Positions 54,569 through 63,000 of a stretch of 64,000 nucleotides of DNA are shown in pieces; position 1 is the stretch's first letter; every line of letters starts with the position of its first letter. Position numbers and translations under genes: made by a program. This stretch comes from Actinoplanes derwentensis (GTDB lineage Bacteria; Actinomycetota; Actinomycetes; Mycobacteriales; Micromonosporaceae), in NCBI RefSeq assembly GCF_900104725.1, contig NZ_LT629758.1, forward strand, positions 10,396,001 to 10,460,000, read 5' to 3'. The notes below the pieces were generated by a model. The model was not told the DNA's origin. It made no database searches and saw only the letters and a list, made by a program, of their open reading frames with translations.

Positions 54569-55378
54569 GTGAGTGCCGAGGCGATCCGGGTGGACCGGGT
54601 GCGGCGCGTCTACGACATCGGAACCGGCGGCTCGCTGACCGCACTCGACGACGTCAGCCTGACGATTTCGGCCGGCACCTTCGTCAGCGTGATCGGCCCC
54701 AGCGGCTGTGGCAAGTCCACGCTCCTGCGGGTGATCGCCGGCTTGGAACAGCCGGACGGCGGCGCGGTGCACGTCGGCGGGGTCACCCCGGCGCAGGCCG
54801 CCGAGCACAAGATGCTCGGCCTGGTCCCGCAGACCCCGGCACTGCTGCCCTGGCTGTCGGTGCTGAAGAACGTCTCACTGCCCGCGAAGGTCAACCGGTC
54901 GGCGGGCCGCAAACGGCGCGCCGCGGCCGGCACCGGCGCCCCGGACATGGTGGAACTGCTGCGCAAGGCCGGCCTGCACGACGTGATGCACAAGCTGCCG
55001 TCGCAGATCTCCGGCGGCATGCAGCAGCGGGCCGCGATCGTGCGGGCGTTCGGCCTGCACCCGGACGTGCTGCTGATGGACGAGCCGTTCTCGGCGCTGG
55101 ACGAGTTCACCCGGGAGTCGCTGCAGGAGCAGCTGCTGGACCTGTGGGACGAGCTGAAGGCGACCGTGCTGTTCGTGACCCACTCGGTCAGCGAGGCGGT
55201 CCGGCTCTCCGACAAGATCGTGGTGATGGCGCCGTACCCGGGCCGGATCATCGACGTCCTGGACATCGATCTGCCGCGCCCGCGGGGGCAGGCGATCCTC
55301 AAGACGGCGCATTTCCACCACTACGAGGACCTGGTTCGCGACCGGCTCCGCGGGGCTTTCCAGGGAGCGGCCTCATGA
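54569..55378 (+). CDS. NitT/TauT-type ABC importer ATP-binding protein
   Basis: A protein of about 269 residues with Walker A GPSGCGKSTLLRVIAGLE, signature ISGGMQQRAAIVRAF, Walker B VLLMDEPFSALDEFTR and switch VTHSV. DEPFSALDE and the APYPGRIIDVLDIDLPRPR tail are marks of the nitrate/sulfonate/taurine and pyrimidine-precursor importer ATPases (SsuB, TauB, ThiZ, RibZ-like). GTG 54569 is the best available start, although its RBS is weak. It is the first gene of a ten-gene co-oriented run; the permease ATG overlaps its stop. Confidence 0.9.
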   Translation: MSAEAIRVDRVRRVYDIGTGGSLTALDDVSLTISAGTFVSVIGPSGCGKSTLLRVIAGLEQPDGGAVHVGGVTPAQAAEHKMLGLVPQTPALLPWLSVLKNVSLPAKVNRSAGRKRRAAAGTGAPDMVELLRKAGLHDVMHKLPSQISGGMQQRAAIVRAFGLHPDVLLMDEPFSALDEFTRESLQEQLLDLWDELKATVLFVTHSVSEAVRLSDKIVVMAPYPGRIIDVLDIDLPRPRGQAILKTAHFHHYEDLVRDRLRGAFQGAAS

Positions 55379-56178
55379 CGGCCGCGATCCGCACCCGCCG
55401 GCGACCCGACCTGTCGTTCCTGCGGCCGTCGTTCTGGCTGCCGCTGGTGCTGATGATGATCGTGCTGGGCCTGCTCTGGCAGTGGGGCGCACAGCGGATG
55501 CCGTACCTGCTGCCGCCGCTCGGTGACATCGGCGCCACCCTGGTCGAGGACGCCGGCTACTACCTGCGCAACGCGTACGTGACGTTGCGCGAGGCACTCG
55601 GCGGGCTGGTGCTCGGCGGACTGGGCGCTTTCGTGATCGGCGTGCTCGTCAGCGAGTTCACCCTGGCCCGCCGGGCGATCATGCCGGTGGCGGTGATCCT
55701 GAACGTGACGCCGCTGGTGGCGATCGCCCCGGCGCTGGTGGTGGCCTTCGGGTTCGGTGCCGCGCCGAAACTCATCGTCACCGGGCTGATCTGCTTCTTC
55801 CCGGTGCTGATCAACACGTCGGTCGGGCTGCGCGCGGTGCCGTTGCCGGTGCTGCAGGTCTACCGCACGGTGCACGCGTCCCGGCTGGAGACGCTCTGGT
55901 ACCTGCGGATCCCCAGCGCGCTGCCGTACCTGTTCGCCGCCCTGCGCATCGTGTTCCCGCTGTCGGTGGTGGGTGCGGTGGTCGCCGAGTTGTCCGCGGC
56001 CGGATCCTCCGAGGGTCTCGGTACCGCGATCAGCCTGGCGTCCTCGATGAACCGGCTGTCCGCCGTCTACGCCTCCATCGCGATCCTCGCGGTGCTCGGC
56101 TCGCTGCTGCTGCTGTTCGTGACCCTGCTGGAGCGCCGTCTCCTGCACTGGCACGAGACCCAGAGCGCCGGCAAGTAA
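55375..56178 (+). CDS. NitT/TauT-type ABC importer permease (RibX/ThiX-like)
   Basis: A protein of 267 residues with six membrane helices, a BPD_transp_1 fold and an EAA-type loop (VYRTVHASRLETLWYLRIPS). The MPYLLPPLGDIGATLVEDAG segment after TM1 is typical of SsuC/ThiX-like permeases. It pairs with the ATPase before it and the lipoprotein after it. Members of this subfamily carry sulfonates, HMP-like pyrimidines or riboflavin. Neighbouring genes favour a heteroaromatic compound. Confidence 0.92.
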   Translation: MTAAIRTRRRPDLSFLRPSFWLPLVLMMIVLGLLWQWGAQRMPYLLPPLGDIGATLVEDAGYYLRNAYVTLREALGGLVLGGLGAFVIGVLVSEFTLARRAIMPVAVILNVTPLVAIAPALVVAFGFGAAPKLIVTGLICFFPVLINTSVGLRAVPLPVLQVYRTVHASRLETLWYLRIPSALPYLFAALRIVFPLSVVGAVVAELSAAGSSEGLGTAISLASSMNRLSAVYASIAILAVLGSLLLLFVTLLERRLLHWHETQSAGK

Positions 56179-56235
56179 GAGTCACCCCGTACGCCTGTTC
56201 GGTTTGCCCTGCCCGGAAACCTAGGAGTGCATATC

Positions 56236-57303
56236 ATGAAATTTCGTATCCTGTTCGCTGCTGTCGCCGCGTTGTCGATAACCGCCTGCTCCACCCCCGA
56301 ACAGGAGCCGTCGCCCGCGGCCGCCACCGCGATCTCCAGCGAGCGGTGCGCGCAGAACAAGGCCGCCGGCAAGATCACTTACCTGTCCGGCTACCAGTGG
56401 CAGGCCTCGGCCTCCATCCTGGAGTACGTGGCGGCCGACAAACTGGGCTACTTCAAGGCGATGTGCCTGGACGTGGACATGAAGCCCGGTACCGGTGACA
56501 CCAGCCAGAACACGAAGCTGCTGGCCAGCGGGCAGGTGACGGTCAGCCCGGTCAGCCAGCAGGACGTGCTGTCGGCCAACGCGAACGGCATCAAGGTGCA
56601 GGGCGTCTCCACGTACTCCCGGGTGGGTCTGGAGATCCTGATGACCATGCCGGAGATCGCCGACCTCAAGCAGCTCGACGGCACCACCCTCGGTCAGAAG
56701 GGCGCCATGCCGATCGGCGTGCAGGCGATGCTGAAGAAGGCCGGCGCGGACTACGACTCGATCAAGCAGGTGGTGGTCGGTTACGACCCGTCGATCCTGC
56801 CGCGCGGCCAGGTCAAGTCGCTGACCGGTTTCATCTCCAACGAGCCCAACCAGCTCAAGGCGGCGAACACCGAGGTCAAGGTCTGGCGTCCGTACGACTA
56901 CGACGTGCCCGGTTCGCTCGGCGCGATGGCGGTCAACCCGAAGTTCGCCGCCGAGCACCCGACCGCGGTCCAGGACTTCCTGCGCGCCGGCCTGCACGCC
57001 TTCGCCTACTGCGAGACCAACGGCGCCGAATGTGTCAAGGCCGCCGGCGACCTCACCGGTGCGGGTTACGACGAGAAGCACAATCTGAACATCTGGCAGA
57101 CCGAGGTCGAGGTGATCCGGGAGACCCTGAAGGCCGGCACTCCGCTGGGCACCATCGACACCGGCAACGTGCAGTCGCTGGTGGCGCTGCTCAACACCTA
57201 CGGCAAAGCCGACATCGACCCGGCGACCGGCGCAGGCGAATTCAACACGTCCTACATCAAGGAAATCTACTCCGGCGACAAGCTCGTCTGGCCCGCCCCG
57301 TAA
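56236..57303 (+). CDS. NMT1/THI5-like substrate-binding lipoprotein (RibY/ThiY-like)
   Basis: A protein of 355 residues. The lipoprotein signal ends at lipobox ITAC (Cys about 18). The mature part follows the NMT1/THI5 periplasmic-binding pattern: WQASASILEYVAADKLGYFK, GTGDTSQNTKLLASGQVTVS, the RGQVKSLTGFISNEP loop and late VEVIRETLKAGTPLG. Family members bind the thiamin pyrimidine precursor (ThiY) or, in predicted RibXY systems, riboflavin. Aromatic residues that would stack on a flat ring are plentiful. AGGAG sits 9 nt before ATG 56236. Ligand is not determined by sequence. Confidence 0.88.
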   Translation: MKFRILFAAVAALSITACSTPEQEPSPAAATAISSERCAQNKAAGKITYLSGYQWQASASILEYVAADKLGYFKAMCLDVDMKPGTGDTSQNTKLLASGQVTVSPVSQQDVLSANANGIKVQGVSTYSRVGLEILMTMPEIADLKQLDGTTLGQKGAMPIGVQAMLKKAGADYDSIKQVVVGYDPSILPRGQVKSLTGFISNEPNQLKAANTEVKVWRPYDYDVPGSLGAMAVNPKFAAEHPTAVQDFLRAGLHAFAYCETNGAECVKAAGDLTGAGYDEKHNLNIWQTEVEVIRETLKAGTPLGTIDTGNVQSLVALLNTYGKADIDPATGAGEFNTSYIKEIYSGDKLVWPAP

Positions 57304-57326
57304 TTCCCGCAATCGAAGAGGTATCG

Positions 57327-58376
57327 ATGTCCGACAAAGAGTACGGGGTGTTCCTGCCGATCGGTAACGGCGGCTGGATGATCTCCGAGACGGCTCCGCA
57401 CCCGGAGGCCACCTACGCCTACAACCGCAGGGTGGCGGTCGACGCGGAAGCCATCGGCCTGGACTTCATCATGTCGATGGCCAAGTGGAAGGGCTTCGGC
57501 GGCACCACCGACCACTGGGGCCAGACCCTGGAGTCGATGACCATGATGTCGGCCCTGGCCGAAGCCACCAGCCGGGTCAAGATCTGGGCGACCATGCACG
57601 CCAACATCCACCACCCGGCGATCGCCGCGAAGATGTACACCACCCTCCAGGACGTCTCCGGTGGCCGGGCCGGGATGAACATCGTCAACGGCTCGTACGC
57701 CGCCGAGTTCCAGCAGATGGGCCTCTGGGACGAGGCTCTGTCGCACGCCGACCGGTACCGGATGACCGAGGAGTGGACCGAGGCCGTCAACCGGCTGTGG
57801 ACCGAGGACAGCGTCACCATGAAGAGCGACTTCTTCACCCTGGAGGACTGCGAGTCCCGGCCGCACCCGGCCAGCCGGCCGACCATCATCAGCGCCGGAC
57901 GGTCCGACCGGGGACGCGAGTTCCAGGCGAAGTACGCCGACGGCGCGTTCCTTAGCGCCGACAGCCTCGACCAGATGCGCGACTTCTCCCGATCCGTCCA
58001 CGACCGGGCCGCCGAGCTGGGACGGCAGTGCAAGACGTACTCGATGCTGACCGTCGTCCTGGACGAGACCGACGCGGCCGCCGAGGCCAAGGCCAAGGCC
58101 TACTCGGCGGGGCTGGACAAGCAGGCGCTGATCGGGATGCGCACCTCCTGGGGCATCCCCGCCGACGTGGCCCGCGCCTGGGCCGACGGGGCGACCGGGG
58201 CCGAGGCGTTCCAGACGCCGTACGTCACCGGCAGCCCCGACACCGTCCACGCCCACATCCGGCAGATCGTCGACACCGCCGAACTGGACGGCCTGATGCT
58301 GATCTTCCCCGACTACCACGCCGACATGATCCCGTTCGGCGAGACGGTCCTGCCCCGGCTGCGAGCCGACGGATGA
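57327..58376 (+). CDS. RutA-like flavin-dependent monooxygenase
   Basis: A protein of 349 residues of the luciferase-like family. It aligns by eye with E. coli RutA along its length: GVFLPIGNGGWMIS, FDFIMSM-type strand, KGFGGTTDHWGQTLESMTMM, TSRVKIWATMHA, VSGGRAGMNIVNG, EFQQMGLW, DFFTLEDCESRPHP and ISAGRSDRGREF. RutA opens the uracil ring by adding oxygen next to N3, using FMN and O2. A RutA-like enzyme could do the same to the uracil-like ring of a flavin or alloxazine. GAGG precedes ATG 57327; its stop overlaps the RutB-like gene by 4 bp. Confidence 0.88.
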   Translation: MSDKEYGVFLPIGNGGWMISETAPHPEATYAYNRRVAVDAEAIGLDFIMSMAKWKGFGGTTDHWGQTLESMTMMSALAEATSRVKIWATMHANIHHPAIAAKMYTTLQDVSGGRAGMNIVNGSYAAEFQQMGLWDEALSHADRYRMTEEWTEAVNRLWTEDSVTMKSDFFTLEDCESRPHPASRPTIISAGRSDRGREFQAKYADGAFLSADSLDQMRDFSRSVHDRAAELGRQCKTYSMLTVVLDETDAAAEAKAKAYSAGLDKQALIGMRTSWGIPADVARAWADGATGAEAFQTPYVTGSPDTVHAHIRQIVDTAELDGLMLIFPDYHADMIPFGETVLPRLRADG

Positions 58377-59014
58377 CCGAGTTGCGGGAATCCCAGCTGG
58401 CCGCGCTGACCGGCCGGCCGGCCCTGGTCGTCGTCGACGTCCAGCGGTCCTTCGCCGACCCCGAGGTCATCGCCGAGTACGGAGCGGACCTGCCCACCGT
58501 CGCCGCCGCGGTCGAGACCGTCGCGGAGCTGGTTGCGGCAGCCCGCGACAACGGCGTGCCGGTGGTCTGGGTGGCGCTCGGCAGCGATCCGGACCGCCCG
58601 TGGAAGGCCAGTGCCTGGCTGCGCCACGGCGACCCGGCCGCACCCTACGGACCGGACGAGCCCTGCGTACTCGGCACTCCCGGCGCCGACTGGTGGCAGG
58701 TCGCGCCCGCCGACGGTGAGATCCGAGTGGTCAAGCGTGGCTACAGCGGTTTCCTCGGCACCTCGCTGGAACTGCTGCTGCGGCAGGAGGGCATCGGCTG
58801 GCTCGCGGTCTGCGGCCTGACCACCGAGTGCTGCGTGGCCGCCACCGCCACCGACGCGTTCCAACTGGACTGGCCGGTGCTGATCCCTCGGGACGCGACC
58901 GCCGCGTACGACACCGACCTGCATCAGTCCGCACTGGACCAACTGGAACTCAACGTCGCCGTCCTCACCGACGCGGCCGAACTCACCAGCCTGTGGAAGG
59001 GGGTGCCCGCATGA
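58373..59014 (+). CDS. RutB-like isochorismatase-family amidohydrolase
   Basis: A protein of 213 residues with the catalytic triad of the isochorismatase hydrolase fold: Asp22 (LVVVDVQRSF), Lys121 (VVKRGYSGF) and Cys154 (GLTTECCVAA). In the Rut pathway RutB hydrolyses the ureidoacrylate peroxide made by RutA; here the same order of genes suggests the same two-step ring opening and deamidation on another ring. The start overlaps the RutA-like stop (ATGA) and the stop overlaps the next ATG. Confidence 0.88.
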   Translation: MTELRESQLAALTGRPALVVVDVQRSFADPEVIAEYGADLPTVAAAVETVAELVAAARDNGVPVVWVALGSDPDRPWKASAWLRHGDPAAPYGPDEPCVLGTPGADWWQVAPADGEIRVVKRGYSGFLGTSLELLLRQEGIGWLAVCGLTTECCVAATATDAFQLDWPVLIPRDATAAYDTDLHQSALDQLELNVAVLTDAAELTSLWKGVPA

Positions 59015-60345
59015 CCGGGATGCATCTCGCGTTCGATCTGTCGTTCACCCACACCGAGGGCCGCTGGGCACGCCGTGGCTCCTGGGTCGGCACCGACTTC
59101 CCGGACCCGCGGATCTACATGGAACTGGCCCGGACCGCCGAACGCGCCGGGATCGGCATGCTGTTCTTCGGCGACGGCACCGGCATCCCGGATACCTGGC
59201 GTGGCTCGATCGACGCCGCCGTGGAATGGGGCGTGCAATGGCCTCGGCACGACATGAGCCCGATCATCGCGGCGATGTCCACGGTGACCGACCACATCGG
59301 GTTCGGCCTCACCTACTCGTCGACGTTCATGCACCCCTTCTACACCGCCCGCCTGCTCAACTCGCTCGACCACGTCACCGGCGGCCGGATCGCGTTCAAC
59401 GTGGTCGCCTCCACCCGCAGCGCCGACGCCGCCAACTACGGCTTCGACAAGCTGATGGCCCACGGCGAGCGGTACGAGCGGATGGAGGAGTTCATCGACG
59501 TCTGCCAGGCGTTGTGGGCGTCGGTGGCGCCGGACGCGGTGATCCGGGACCGGGAGACCGGGCGGTTCGCCGACCCGGCCAAGGTCTCCCGGATCGACCA
59601 CCACGGCAAATACTTCGACGTACGCGGCCCGCTGCCCAGCATCCCCAGCCCGCAGATCGCCCCGATGCTGGTCCAGGCGGGCAACTCGCCCCGGGGCATC
59701 GCCGCCTCGGCCCGTTTCGCCGACCTGGTGTTCGGGTTCGGCGGCAGCGTCGCCTCCCAGCAGCGGCACCGTACCCTGCTGGACGCCGCGCTCACCACCG
59801 GCGGCCGTGACCCGGCGAAGGTCGGCATCCTGTGGGCCACCCAGGTGATCGTCGGCCGTACTCTCGACGAGGCCCGTGCCCGCCGCGACGAGGTGCTCGC
59901 CTTCTGGAGCGAGGAGGCGGTCGGCGCGTTCCTGTCACACAACGCCGGCATCGACTTCTCCAAGCTGCCCGCGTCGTTCCCGCTCGGTGAACTGCGCCAG
60001 CAGGCCGAACAGGCGCAGGCGTCACCGTCCGGGCTGATCGGCACCCTCCTCGCCGAACACGGCGAGGACTACCAGATGAGCCGTACCGAGTTCTTCGAAC
60101 ACGGCTGGACCAGCGCCACCGGCCTGGACCACACCGTGATCGGGGACCCGGCGGCCGTCGCCGACCACCTGGAGGAGAACTTCGCGCAGACCGGGGAGCG
60201 GGGCGGCTACATGCTGTCCAGTCCGCTGGCCATGCCGTCCGGGCTGGCCGACGTCGCCGAACTGCTCGCACCGGAACTGCGCCGCCGCGGTGCCCTCGCC
60301 CCGCGCTACCCGGGCCGGACCCTGCGCGAGAACCTGGCGATCTGA
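59011..60345 (+). CDS. NtaA/SnaA/DszA-family flavin-dependent monooxygenase
   Basis: A protein of 444 residues of the two-component FMNH2-dependent monooxygenase group. Visible family segments are GTDFPDPRIYMELARTAERA, FFGDGTGIPDTW, the MSTVTDHIGFGLTYSSTFMH strand pair, FNVVASTRSADAANYGF and MLVQAGNSPRGIAASARFAD. The group includes nitrilotriacetate and dibenzothiophene-sulfone monooxygenases and, by size and context, the riboflavin lyase of the rca cluster. Reduced FMN must come from a reductase; two are encoded downstream. The substrate is inferred from context only. Confidence 0.88.
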   Translation: MTGMHLAFDLSFTHTEGRWARRGSWVGTDFPDPRIYMELARTAERAGIGMLFFGDGTGIPDTWRGSIDAAVEWGVQWPRHDMSPIIAAMSTVTDHIGFGLTYSSTFMHPFYTARLLNSLDHVTGGRIAFNVVASTRSADAANYGFDKLMAHGERYERMEEFIDVCQALWASVAPDAVIRDRETGRFADPAKVSRIDHHGKYFDVRGPLPSIPSPQIAPMLVQAGNSPRGIAASARFADLVFGFGGSVASQQRHRTLLDAALTTGGRDPAKVGILWATQVIVGRTLDEARARRDEVLAFWSEEAVGAFLSHNAGIDFSKLPASFPLGELRQQAEQAQASPSGLIGTLLAEHGEDYQMSRTEFFEHGWTSATGLDHTVIGDPAAVADHLEENFAQTGERGGYMLSSPLAMPSGLADVAELLAPELRRRGALAPRYPGRTLRENLAI

Positions 60346-61550
60346 TGAAACCCCCGGCCGCTTTCGAACAGACCGTGCTGATCTGCGCACTCATCGGCAC
60401 CGCCCAGATGACCTGGGGTGTCACGGTGCCGGTGCTGCCGCTCTACCTGGACGAGTACGGGATCGCTGTCGGTGTGCTCGGCCCGGTGGTGGCCGCGTTC
60501 GCGGTCGGCCGGGTGATCGCCAACGTCCCGGCCGGGCTGGCCCTGCGGCGGCTGCCGGCCCGTGCCTACCTGTGGGCCGTGATGCTGGCGCTGGTCGTCG
60601 TCACGGCCCTCACCGGCCTGGCCGGCTCCACCGCCACGCTGCTCGGCTTCCGCCTGGTCGCCGGGGTGTTCGGTGGCGCCGCGGTGACCATCGGGTTCGC
60701 TCTGCTCGTCGCCGGAGCCCCGGCCGGGCGGCGCGGCTCGGTGATGGCCACCGCCACGGTGGTGCAGATGAGCGCGGGCGCGGCCGGAGCGGTCCTCGGC
60801 GGCTCGGTGGTCGGGCTGGTCGGCCCGGCGTGGACCTTCGCGATCGCCGCCCTGCCCGCGGTGGCCTGCCTGCTCTGGGACGCGGCCCGTCCGGCGCGTC
60901 TCTACTGGTCGGCCCCGGTCGCGGCGGCCCCGTCCGCCGCGCCGGCTTCGGGTTCGGGTGCCCGGAACCCGAACCGGGCGCTCCTGGTGGCGTTGTGCGG
61001 ACTGTCGTTCGCCACCTTCCTGGTCCGGTTCGCGGGGGAGCAGGGCCTCGTTCCGGTGCTCGCCTACGACAGCGGTGGCCTCACCCCCTTCACGCTCGGG
61101 CTGGCCACCGCCGCCGGGACGATCGCCAGCCTGGCCGCGATGCCGCTGATCGGCCGGTGGGTGGACGGGGGCGCCCGCAACAGCCTGATGCTGCCCGCCG
61201 GAGTCGCCGGGGCGATCGCGCTGGCGGCTCTCCCCCTGTTGCACGCGCCCCTCGGGTTCAGTGCGGCGATCGTGGTGTACTCGCTGGCTACGAGTGTGAT
61301 GGGGGTACTCCCGGGGGTGGTCACCGGCGAAGCCTTCCCGGCGGATGCGGCCGGTGCGGTGATCGGCCTGACCCGGACCGCGGGTGACGTCGGCGCCGCT
61401 GTCGGGCCACTGGCCGTCTTCGGCGTCGCCGGTCTGGCGGGCGACCTGGCCGCCTGCGTTCTGCTGGGAGTGGTCTTCCTGGCGGCCGCGCTCGCGATGA
61501 CCGGGGCCCTGATCCGGCGCCCGGTTCGCCCGCTGGTGGAGGTGCCGTGA
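60345..61550 (+). CDS. MFS transporter
   Basis: A protein of 401 residues with twelve membrane helices of the major facilitator superfamily. Motif A is degenerate (GRVIANVPAGLALRRLPARA between TM2 and TM3). The TM4-TM5 region has RLVAGVFGGAAVTIGFALLV. It is neither a clear sugar nor a clear drug subfamily member. The ATG overlaps the monooxygenase stop by one base and its TGA overlaps the kinase GTG, so it belongs to the same transcript. It could export a product such as lumichrome, or import substrate. Confidence 0.9.
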   Translation: MKPPAAFEQTVLICALIGTAQMTWGVTVPVLPLYLDEYGIAVGVLGPVVAAFAVGRVIANVPAGLALRRLPARAYLWAVMLALVVVTALTGLAGSTATLLGFRLVAGVFGGAAVTIGFALLVAGAPAGRRGSVMATATVVQMSAGAAGAVLGGSVVGLVGPAWTFAIAALPAVACLLWDAARPARLYWSAPVAAAPSAAPASGSGARNPNRALLVALCGLSFATFLVRFAGEQGLVPVLAYDSGGLTPFTLGLATAAGTIASLAAMPLIGRWVDGGARNSLMLPAGVAGAIALAALPLLHAPLGFSAAIVVYSLATSVMGVLPGVVTGEAFPADAAGAVIGLTRTAGDVGAAVGPLAVFGVAGLAGDLAACVLLGVVFLAAALAMTGALIRRPVRPLVEVP

Positions 61551-61945
61551 CCGTGATCATCGGCGAGGTCGTGCACGGTGCGGGGCGGGGCCGGCCGATG
61601 GGCTTCCCCACCGCCAATCTGGACGTGACCGATCCCGGGTCACTGCCGCCGGACGGTGTCTACTTCGGCCGGTTCACCGTTGACGGCCGTACCGATGCGG
61701 CGTTGGTGTCGATCGGCACCAACCCGACCTTCGGCTCCGGCGCGCGCAGTGCCGAGGCCTACGTGCTGGACCGGGACGAGGACATGTACGCGAAGACCGC
61801 CCGGGTGGAGATCGTCACCCTGATCCGCGGGCAGACGCGGTTCCGGGACGCCGCGGCGCTGGTCGACGCGATGCGCACCGACGAGCGGTACGCCCGGCGG
61901 CTCGCCGGCGGTGAGACAGTGGAGGAGTTGCCGTGGTCCCCCTGA
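61547..61945 (+). CDS. stand-alone riboflavin kinase (flavokinase domain only)
   Basis: A protein of 132 residues matching only the C-terminal flavokinase half of RibF: GRPMGFPTANLDV (the PTAN motif that binds Mg-ATP), GVYFGRFTVDG, GTNPTFG and the VEIVTLIRGQTRFRD helix/strand. The N-terminal FAD synthetase domain is absent, so it should make FMN but not FAD. Bifunctional RibF is the bacterial norm; single-domain versions beside a flavin reductase and a monooxygenase recall rcaA of the Microbacterium riboflavin-catabolic cluster. GTG 61547 overlaps the MFS stop. Confidence 0.9.
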   Translation: MTVIIGEVVHGAGRGRPMGFPTANLDVTDPGSLPPDGVYFGRFTVDGRTDAALVSIGTNPTFGSGARSAEAYVLDRDEDMYAKTARVEIVTLIRGQTRFRDAAALVDAMRTDERYARRLAGGETVEELPWSP

Positions 61946-61986
61946 TGGGCACGAGATCGCCGGTGTGTGGACGTAGGGTGGTACCC

Positions 61987-62409
61987 ATGTCTGACGGCGA
62001 CGAACGTGGCTGGCGCCGTTTCGGCCCGGAGAGCATCGAGCGCGCGATGCTGCTGGCACTGGGTGACGAGTTCGGTGTCTCGCTGCGGCCCCGCTCGATC
62101 GACCTCGGGGACGGCACCCGCCTGGAGATCGAGGGCGCCGACGAGGGCTGCGATCTGCTCGTGCAGATGGTCGGCAACCAGGGCACCTTCCGGTCCCTGC
62201 ACCGCAACAAGGTGATGGCCGACATGTTCAAACTGACCTGGCTGCGCAGTGCGATGTTCCCGGAGAGCCGGGCCGTGCTCTGTGTCAGCGAGACCGTCGC
62301 TCAGGTCTTCACGCCGTCCGGGTGGACCACCCGGGCCGCCCGTGACCTGGGCATCGAGGTGTGGATCTTCGACGCCGCCGGTAAGCCGGCTCCGTTGCAG
62401 CACGCCTGA
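61987..62409 (+). CDS. conserved-looking hypothetical protein
   Basis: A protein of 140 residues without signal peptide or membrane segment. Predicted alternation: helix (SIERAMLLALGDEF), strands (RLEIEGADEGCDLLVQMVG), helix around LHRNKVMADMFKLTWLRSAM, then strands (SRAVLCVSETVAQVF, GIEVWIFDAAG). The alpha/beta order vaguely recalls a nuclease-like or Rossmann-like fold but no catalytic motif is evident. I took ATG 61987. It follows the kinase by 41 bp and precedes the reductase by 111 bp, so it may be an independent gene. Confidence 0.6.
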   Translation: MSDGDERGWRRFGPESIERAMLLALGDEFGVSLRPRSIDLGDGTRLEIEGADEGCDLLVQMVGNQGTFRSLHRNKVMADMFKLTWLRSAMFPESRAVLCVSETVAQVFTPSGWTTRAARDLGIEVWIFDAAGKPAPLQHA

Positions 62410-62520
62410 CCCCGTTGATCTCCGCAGGATTCCCCGGTCTCATCCCTAACCGATGTGCCTGGCGACCATTCCGGACGGCTCCGCGGTAGCTGAAATTCCC
62501 GGCAACTGTGAAGGAAAGTC

Positions 62521-63000
62521 ATGAGAATCGCGATCGTGGTGGGCAACCCCAAGCCCCGCTCCCGAACCTTGGCGGTGGCCGAAGCCGTCGCCGGTGTGCT
62601 GCCGGGCGACGTCGTCGAGACGATCGATCTGGCCGACCACGCTGAACGGCTGTTCACCTGGGGCGACCCGGTCCTGGACGAACTGACCGCCAAGGTCGCC
62701 GCCTGTGACCTGCTGGTCGTGGCGTCGCCCACCTACAAGGCCACCTACACCGGGATGCTCAAGGCGTTCCTGGACCGCTACCCGAGCAACGGCCTGGCCG
62801 GCGTGGTCGCGGTGCCGGTGATGACCGGTGGCGCGCCGGACCACGCCCTGGCCGTCGAGGCGTACCTGCGCCCGCTGCTGGTGGAGCTCGGTGCCTCCGT
62901 ACCGACCCGGGGTCTTTATCTGGTGATGTCCCGGATGGCCGAGCTGACCGAGATCACCGCGGCGTGGGCGGCCGAGAACACGGCGGCCCTGAATGTCTGA
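62521..63000 (+). CDS. NAD(P)H-dependent FMN reductase (SsuE/MsuE-like)
   Basis: A protein of 159 residues with the flavodoxin-like fold: RIAIVVGNPKPRSRTLAVAE is the FMN phosphate loop, LLVVASPTYKATYTGMLKAF with the active-site segment, and FLDRYPSNGLAGVVAVPVMTG. It supplies reduced FMN to two-component monooxygenases. AAGGAAAG lies just before ATG 62521. It overlaps the next reductase gene by 8 bp. Confidence 0.92.
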   Translation: MRIAIVVGNPKPRSRTLAVAEAVAGVLPGDVVETIDLADHAERLFTWGDPVLDELTAKVAACDLLVVASPTYKATYTGMLKAFLDRYPSNGLAGVVAVPVMTGGAPDHALAVEAYLRPLLVELGASVPTRGLYLVMSRMAELTEITAAWAAENTAALNV

